Part shown: piece after piece, positions 39,190 through 48,100 of the stretch | Layout of the letters: each line of letters starts with the position of its first letter | Position numbering within the stretch: position 1 is the stretch's first letter | Origin: Adiantum capillus-veneris | Taxonomy: Eukaryota > Streptophyta > Polypodiopsida > Polypodiales > Pteridaceae | Reading direction: 5' to 3' | DNA: 64,000 nucleotides | Assembly: GCA_014529385.2 (NCBI GenBank) | Contig: CM043967.1 | Coordinates: 13,081,501-13,145,500, forward strand | Made by a program: the position numbers and the translations under genes | The notes under the pieces: model-generated | Databases searched by the model: none | What the model saw: only the letters and a program-made list of their open reading frames with translations | Told to the model about the DNA's origin: nothing

Positions 39190-42100
39190 ACACGGCCCAG
39201 CGGAGTTCCGTGCCCAGAGGTATTGGCCCCAAAGTCTGGCACCCCTTTCGGTATTTCTTTATCATTAATCATTGCAAAGTACAACTCCCAAGGGACCTCT
39301 GCTCTCAGACTCTACGTCCAGATGCTCTGCAGAGTGAGGCCCCAAGGGCTCTTATAAATTTACAAGGGATGCCAAAAGCAGAGCCCCAAAAGCAATTAGT
39401 CCAAAAGCTTCAAACTCAAAAGCTACTGGCCCAAAAAGCTTTGCACGCAAATTATGAAATTTCGTACAGCCTGTTCGTCAGCAGCTGTCAACGCAAAACG
39501 CAGAAATCCGTACCGTCTGCCACATCAACACAGCCAACGCAATTTCCGACAGCCCGGACAACCTGTCAACACAAATCAGGGCGATCCGTATAGCCAGTTA
39601 GCACTTTTCTTTTTATAAATTCTAGTGTCCCTACGGCCTTGTCAGCAGGTGCCCTATAGGTTGGGACAATTTATGGACATGCCACATCATCAGTTTGTGA
39701 CACATCCTTTTCTAACAATTCGGATAGCTCTTCCTCTTCCGATTGGAGCGAAGAGGGTAGAAAGGGCAAGAAACGAAGAAAGAATCAAAGATTTGGAAAG
39801 GACAAGAAGAAGGCAAAGAAGAGCAGATCATACCGAAAATCTTGACATTCATGATAGTTTTGATGAGGATTCATCCTCTTCTGAGAGTCCGGACTCCGAT
39901 GACCACATGTTCTATTAAAAAAAGAAACACTTTTACAAAGCCAACCAATATGATTTTCTCGAGGAGAAGGGCAAAAAGACCAAGGAGTTTAAGGAGGGCG
40001 GACAGTCAATAACGTGTGAATCCTTTTCAGGATGTCGAGATGCTCCCAAGGCTTTATGTCAGGACAAGGATCAAACCTAAGGGCTAGGGCGGTCATGGAC
40101 TTCGGCCAGGGGCCGGGCTAGACAGTGTGGACAGGGGATCCGTCTAGGGCAAGGGGCTAGGAGCCCGCCTATATAATGGGGGGTTGGGAGGAGGATCCTA
40201 TGGTCTAGCTCCCCTAGTTCTTACACTGGTATCAGAGCCACCCATTTTTAGCTTTTGCATGTGCATGAGGCGTGGAGGAGAGTTCTACTCAGGCGGGCAA
40301 GGCAAGGCCGAGGTCTGCTGCTCGTGTGATGCCGCTCTAAGCCAGGGAAGAAGGACCGTGGGCAGCGCCTCTTGCGGGGAAGGGAGTGGAGAGTCGAACT
40401 GCTTAAAACCCGGAGCTTTGGAGCTACGGGAGCGCAAGGCGGAGAGGGCGATATCCCGACCCTGTGGCGGGCGTAAAAACGCAACACCGCGAGCTACTTC
40501 CCCCTTGGACTCTCATGGCGGCGCAGCAACAAGCGCCATCGCCAAAAAACTGCGACCTTTCACACTATATTGCCCTAAGGCCTTTTGGCCTTGGGCAAAT
40601 ACTTTGAGATAGGGTGCATGCCCACCCCGGCATACACCCCATACAAGCGGCATACGCAGATTATTTCCCGGCATATACGATTTGGCGTCAGCAAATTTTA
40701 GCCATTTTCAGAGCTCCGCAGGTTCTGAAAACCAGAAATTAAGGATCCCAATTTGCCGACGAAAGTTTGCATTATCGTTCGTCACGTCTCCATTGGCGAC
40801 TTGCAACTTGCCGGATGCCAATAGATGCAAGCAAGTTATTTGGGACGCTTGAAATTCTTGACACCTTCAATTGTGTCAGCAATTTGAAGTTCCTCGGTAA
40901 TTTCAACCCTTCGCGAATTCTACCGCTGCTTGGAATTCACCTTCTTTACGATCGCCGACGGAATTAGCACGGTTCATCACCGGCCTCTGCTACGAGTTTT
41001 TGCATCGGTACAACTACAAATTTTTCGGTACTCCAAGGTATTGTTTTCTCTTTATTTCGTACAACGCATTTCGCCATGAGTACGGAAATTGATGCTCAAC
41101 ATATGTTTGACTTCGAATACCTGGAATCGGCCCCACCTGTGGATGTCGTGTGGCCGGATACTCTCACAAAGAGTACTCACGTGGCAACAGGGACAGATAA
41201 TGCATACCCCGGCAGTCTATCTCCTCTTCCTCAGAGTGTGTTTCATATTCTAGAGGATGACAGTAACTTGCCGGATGCCAGGCAGTTTGTCACTCGACAG
41301 GATTGGCAAACTTTTGATGACCAATTTCGCAAGTTAGCTGTACGGGTCCAAATATTGGCTACGCAAGTGGAAAACCTCACACAATTAATTTACAAAACGT
41401 TACCAGAATCAACTTCCCACTTGCTTGCAACCTAAGGGGTTGTCGACCCACCAGTTATGACCAAAGAGGTCCAACATGCCCAAAACAATTCGGTTGTAGG
41501 AATAGATCCGGTTCATGACCAACGTGGTCAGGAAGCAACTATCAGAATCCGACTTTCGACGTGCAAAAAGTCAAAAATTATGCTTTATTTGCTTAAGAAC
41601 GCATCAAAAAAAGCAGTGTCCACATGTCCGACAACGTAAGCATGATGCATTAGTTAGTGATTCGACATAAACTCCAGTTTTGGTGCAGGGCACTGTCACA
41701 AAGTGATGACGTGGCTACGGACAACAGAAACCCTAAAATTCCTGCAAACCCTAATTTTTGCCAAAAACCCTAATTTTCGAAAATCACGGAGAATATTCAA
41801 AAAATAAATAAATAAATAAAATTTGGAAAATGATGAGCGGCACAAATTTTGCTTTTTGACTCTCTGTGAGAGAGAGAGAGCAATTGCTTTTGATTTGAAG
41901 CTTTTGGGGCTCTGCTTTTGGGCATCCCTTGTAACCTTTAAATTAGTGGTGAGGGCCTCACTTCTCAGGGCATCTGGACGCAGAGTCTGAGAGTGAACCC
42001 CGAGCCACTCTCTTGTACTTTGACGATTGATTAATACAAAAAGAAATACCGAAAGGGGCGCCAGTCTTTGGGGCCAATATCTCTAGGCACGGAACTCCGC

Positions 42101-45100
42101 TGGGCTAGTGCAAATCTATTGTGATATGTGAATTGTTTTGAAGTGGTTATTTGGTGTTGTCGCGGTTGATTCTTGACTTGGAGTGTCCAAGTTTGTTACA
42201 GTGGTATCAGAGCACGGCCGATTTCTCTTCTACCGGAAATCCGATCCCCATTTTTTTTTTCCGCGGCACCTATGGCTTCACGCAAGGATCAGTCGACTCC
42301 CTCTACATCTGGAGATGCGGGCAGGGATCACAACGAAGATTCCGGTAGAGAGTATGGCCCGCCTTGGCCTACTCGGGCGGAGTGGCGAGAGATGGAGCGT
42401 CGCCAGTTGATCGGCGATGCAACAAAGATGATGCTCGATTTTGCCAAGGACCCGAAGATGGCAAAATATATGAACCAGACCTCTTTGGAAGTGGTACAGA
42501 CGGAGTGGCAGAGAACCACAACACCACTCCCGAAACCCGCTCTCAAGAAACCTTCTGCCTCCAAGAAAATATACGGAGAAGGAACTGGAGAACGTGGTTG
42601 ATGCACGGATTGCTCAGCTTTTTGACGCGCAAAAGAAAGCCAAAAAGCACGGCAAAAAGCAAAAGAAAAGCACTGACTTTCCAGGTTATTTGGGTCGTCA
42701 TTCAACTTTTGACAAGGCAAAGAAACAGAAGAAGCGTGTCAAGTTTGAAGGCTTACTCAGTTCTTCTTCTTCTTCTGACAGTTCTTCTAGCTCTTCAGAC
42801 TGGAGCGAAGAAGACAGAAAAAGCAAAAAGCGAAGCAAGACACAAAGCTTCGGAAAGGGCAAGAAAAAGGCAAAGAAGGCTACATCTCGCCCAGAGACTG
42901 ACAGTTCTACTGAGGACTCATCTACAGACAGCTCAGATTCCGATGACAGAAAGTTTTATGCGAACAAGAAGAATTTTTACAAAGCTAACCAGTACGACTT
43001 TCTCGAAGATAAAAGCAAGAAAGTCCGAGAGTTTAAGGTGGCCACTCGATCAAGTTTGATACTTTTTCAGGATACTCAGATGCTTCAAAGGCTTTGTCTT
43101 TTATACATCAGTTTGACATCGCTTTCGCGGGAGGACGCTATTCAGAGCACTCCAAGATTCGGAGAGCTGCCTCTTACTTCAAGAGGAATGCTCATACTTG
43201 GTGGTCCACGCTTCTTTAAAACAAGACTGCGCCAGTTAAATGGTTGAAATTTAAGAAGATTTTTATTTCTTCTTGGTTGACGCAAGAATATGAACGAGAT
43301 ATATGAGCTGCTTGGAGCCATCTTCAGATGACCAAGAAAGATACAATCAATGCTTATTGTGAAAGATTCTGGAGCTCTTGCCTCTTCATTCAAGAAGATC
43401 TCGCTCAGAGAACAAATTGAGCGGTTTACCTTGGGTCTACCTATAGAGATCCGAGATCACTGCTTGGAATAGAAGTCAGCTTCTATTTAGGAGTTGATGA
43501 GTCATGCGAAGCGGGGCTTTGCCATTCACTCTGGCAGTTTGACCTACCCCACAAATGAGGCCATGACACAACGAGCCGAACAGACTTCTGGGAATGAAAG
43601 TAGAAAGAAAAAGAGCAACCCAGAGAAAAAGGATGCACAACCCAAGCTTACTCCTGAGGAGAGAGCTCGCTTCATTAGAGAGGGGAAGTGCTTTGGATGC
43701 GGGGAACATGGACATATCTCCACGAAGTGCCCTAAAAAGGCACAGAAAGAACAGAATGATAAGAACAACGACAAGCCTGAGAGTTCGAGAGCAGCTGAGG
43801 AACGTGGCAGAAAAGGCAGATAGAAAAACAGAACTGGTACCACATGGCGTGGGACTTGCACCGAATCTAATGAATGAAAGTACAAACTTTGCCGCTTTTG
43901 GGGCAAAGTGAAGGATCAGGAAGCTCTTTTGAAGGAGCCAAGGCCAACTTCTTTTCACTTGGAATTGGCGGCCCGACAGACTGACGCCACAGGCGAAGGT
44001 AGTTCGACTGGCACCCGGATGGGATGTTGCCATTACACCGAGCATTGGCAAACTTTGTTTGCAATGACAGGGTGTTCAGGGCACGCGAGTGACGTTCTAC
44101 TCAGGATCCCTTGGTACCACAAGAACTACGCCGTGGTTGACTACCAGGCCGAGAAAGCGACTTTGATAAATGAAGGGCTTAGAGATTGTACTTGATGAAC
44201 TTCAGTTTCTGACTCATTCTTTTGGGAGAGAACTAAACGATGGATAAAGGTTGAATATGTTTTGACCTGATCAAAAGAACGCCAAGATTTTTCTCCACAC
44301 TCATGCCGATTGCTTTTCAGAGGGCCTAAAGATCAAACCATTGATCTGATACCTGGAAGCACGCCACCGAATCGGCCACCTTACTGTGTGAGCCGAGTAC
44401 AGAATGAAAAGATTATGAACCCAGTGAAAGACCTCTTGGAAAAGGGTCTTGTCCAGCCTAGTACTTCACCGTATTGCTCTCCAGTGTTGTTGGTTTTGAA
44501 GAAAGACGGATCTTGGAGAATGTGCATCGATTATAGCACTCTCAACGAAATCACCATCAAGAACAGATTTCCGATTCCTAGGATCGATGATATACTCGAC
44601 AGGTTACAGGGATCCTCGTGCTTTAGCAGGATTGACTTGAAGAGTGGATATCATCAGATCAGGATAGCGCCGACAGATGTCTACAAGACAGCTTTTCGGA
44701 CGACTTTTGGGTTATTTGAGTTTTTGGTGATGCCTTTTGGCTTAACCAATGCTCCTGCGACATTTAACCAGATGATGGACAGGATTTTTTGAGAGTAGAG
44801 GCCATTTGTTGGCACTTTCTTTGACGACATCATTGTTTTCTCCAAGAATGAGGCAGAACACAGAGATCATCTGCTTCAAGTCTTTCAGGCATTACGAGAT
44901 CACACGTTAGTGATTAATGCAAAGAAAAGTGAATTTTTCCTACCAAAGATACACTTTGGGACACATTTTGTCAGCAGCAGGAGTGCAAATGGACCCGGCC
45001 AAGATAGAGACTATCCGTGATTGGCCCGATTGTCCATGAAGTTAGAAGCTTCTAGGGACTATGTTTGTACTACAGGCGGTTCATACGAAAGTTTGCAGAG

Positions 45101-48100
45101 GTTGCTTCCCCTTTGCATACCTTGACACAGAAAGGAGTACCTTTTCCATGGGGACCCACAGAGGTGACTGTCTTTCGGACATTGAAAGAGAAATTGACTA
45201 CGGGACCTATTTTGACTTTGCCGGACTTGCAAAAGTCATTTGAAGTATATTGTGATGCTTGTGGTCGTAGTCTGGGTACAGTCTTGATGCAAGAAGGCCA
45301 TGTCATAGCTTACGAGAGCCGTTTGTTCTCTAGGCCGGAGATGACAGCACAGATTTATGAGAAAGAGCTATTGGCGGTTATCCATGCTCTTACTCAGTGG
45401 CGGCATTACCTACTCGGAGCGGATTTTACTGTCTTTACAGACCATCAGAGTTTGCGCTACTTCTTGTCACAGAAGCAGCTTTCGGAAAAGCAGATGCGGT
45501 GGGCAAACATCTTGTCACAGTTCCACTTCCAGATTGTCCATGTGCAGGGACAGAAGAATGTGGTGGCAGATGCTTTGTCTCGGAAACCGTTGGTTCTGGC
45601 TATTTCCGCGATACATCATAGGAGCTTCGAGGATATGGTCGATCAGTATGCCACAGATACAGATTTTGCAGATATTTTCACACGGATACGAGATGGGGAG
45701 ACAGTAGCTGGATACTCCCTTCGGGAAGGCTACTTGATGAAAAAGACTATGTTGTGCGTTACACAACCGTTGAGGGAAAAGGTTATGACTGAATGCCACT
45801 GTCCACCTTTTACGAGTCACCGCGGCATTGCTACCACCATGAAGGGGGTAGAGAGATACTTCTTTGGGCCGAGACTAAAAAAGGATGTGGAAGAGTTTGT
45901 GCGCAGTTGCTTAGTATGCCAGAAGGTCAATTTTGACAGGCATAAGGCACAGGGATTGTTAACGCCTTTACCCATACCCACCCGCCCCTGGAAAAGTATT
46001 GAAATGGATTTCATTTTTTATCTCCCGAGAACATAGAATGATCACGATGATTTTCTGATTACATGGCGCATCTGAGACGATTGTCTCCGACAGAGGCCCC
46101 AGATTTATAAGTTTGTTTTGGAAGGCAATTTGGGAGAACATTGGCACGCAGTTGCAGTTCTCGTCATCGTTCCACTTGCAGACTGACGGGCAATTTGAGA
46201 TTGCCAATTCAGTGATTTTAGATTTGTATCTCGGATCAGAAGACTCAATGGGAAAAGAACTTACCTTTGGTGGAATTTGCCTACAATAACACGATACACT
46301 CTTTGACGGGAAATACGTCATGTGAGATTGTTGAAAGTGCTGCAAGGGTTCCATCCTTCCTGAGCACGAAAGATTAGATATTGGAAGCGGATGAATATTC
46401 GCGAGATTTGGATACGGCTTTTGCCAAGGTTCGCGAGACTTTGCAGGAGTCTCAAGAACGACAGAAAAAGGCAACGGATCGCCATCGTCGCGACTTGAAA
46501 TTGAAGGAGGATGATTGGGTGCTCTTACTTTTGAGAAGGCACGCCTAAGAAAGAAAAAGGGAAAGGAGAGGCTTTTTCCAAAGCTTAGTATGCGATACTA
46601 CGGACCTTTCCAGATAACTGAAAAGATAAATGATGTCTCCTTCCGATTGAAACTGCCAGATACTTGGAGGATTCACAATGCATTGCATGTGAGTCTCTTG
46701 AAACCTGTTAAGGGTGATGTGCCTGATGATGGGGAGCCTCATGAGCAACCCGAAGTGGAAGAAAACGAGGAGATCCTTGTTCCTGAACAGATTTTGGCAC
46801 ATAACAATACGAAGAAAGGTAAAGTCCGAAGGCGGTTCTTGGTTAAGTTCAAGAACTTTTCTGCATTTGATACGAAGTGGATGGAGGAGGAGGACCTAGC
46901 AGATAAACAGTATTTGCCCATGCTTGAGTATGCAAACAACAATACGGCGCATTCATCAACAAGCAACACACCCTTTACAATTGTTGAAGGTGACAAAAAG
47001 GATCCTCCCAATTTGCACACAAAGGATAAGATTTTTGAATCAGATCGATATGTAGAAAATATGGATGAAATATATAAGAAAATTAAGCTTGCCTTGGAGA
47101 AGAATCAGGCAAAGACGAAAAGGGCTACTAGTCGTCACGACCATGAACTCTTGTTTTCACCGGCGATTGGTTCTTTTGCGATTTGAAAAGGCAAGATTAA
47201 AGAAGATGAAGGGCAGGGAAAGGTTGTTTCCAAAGCTCAGCATGCGTACTATGGGCCTTTCAAGTACTTGACAAGATCAACGATGTTGCGTATAGGCTGA
47301 AATTTCCTAACAGTTGGAAGATTCATAATGTGTTTCACGTTAGTCTTCTAAGACCTTTTGTGGGTGATGTGTCGGAAGATATCAACCTAAAGTTGAGGAA
47401 CTTGATGAGATCTTGGTACCTGAGCAGATTTTGGCACATAAGAAAAGAAAAGTCAAGGGAAAAGTTGCAAGACTATATTTGGTGAAGTTCAAAAACTATC
47501 CATCCATGGATGCAAAGTGGAGGGAAGAGAGTGAACTATAAAGTCAGCAAATATATTGCAGCTTTACCTTCAAGCCTTTGGTTTACAACCCACGTATGCC
47601 CCAACTCAATGTGCTCAAAAGAGGGGTGACGCTGGAGCTAGCACTTTACATGTACATACATATTCAATGCAATAGAGGTGTACATTGTTTGACAAGTATT
47701 AAAGGTCTTCTATGATAGATAAAAATGGCAAAAGTACGAAGGTTTCATTAAGTCATTTGTATCTATGTTTCATAATCTTTCTTGCGGATACATGCGATGA
47801 TAAAAGGGTGTTAATCACACTAAATCATCTGTGGCATGTATACTAGACATGTAATCGAGGACGTTTGCGATTTCAAGAGCGGGGTATGTCACAAGACTAT
47901 GACAAACACTGACCTTATTTGTTGGTTTCCTTCCCTTGATTTCTATTTAAATTTTGAGACCTTTTTGAAATCACAAATGCTCGAACATTGGATAGCCAGT
48001 GTGAAAGGGTTGTTGGCCGAGAGTTTCAACCGCCGAATTGAAGGCCAAGCACCCACGAGATGGTTGGGCCGATCCGCACTGAAATCTGACTTGTAAAAGG

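Larger units (their letters stand above)
33781..39702 (-). mobile_element. Rearranged gypsy element C
   Basis: 5' LTR at 39070-39702, degenerate tRNA-Met primer site near 39053-39066, then gag N-terminus, protease, RT, RNase H and integrase in minus-strand order, followed unexpectedly by a second gag fragment. Internal deletions, a 369-bp tandem duplication, a 329-bp insertion and a solo LTR disrupt it. No 3' LTR is present. It is related to, but distinct from, element A. Confidence 0.82.
41694..46904 (+). mobile_element. Chromovirus element A, plus-strand copy
   Basis: 5' LTR (41694-42200), tRNA-Met primer site (42202-42213), gag from 42272, protease remnant near 43920-44190, RT (44310-44800), RNase H and integrase (45065-46500), chromodomain (46720-46904). 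It lacks its own 3' end; at 46904/46905 it is fused to B-type sequence. It keeps the leader and primer site that the minus copy at 12809-24124 has lost. Confidence 0.85.

Noticed and set aside
40227-40239. A tRNA gene at TGGTATCAGAGCC
   Set aside because: Only the 3'-end complement is present, directly after an LTR end; there is no cloverleaf, so it is a primer-binding site.
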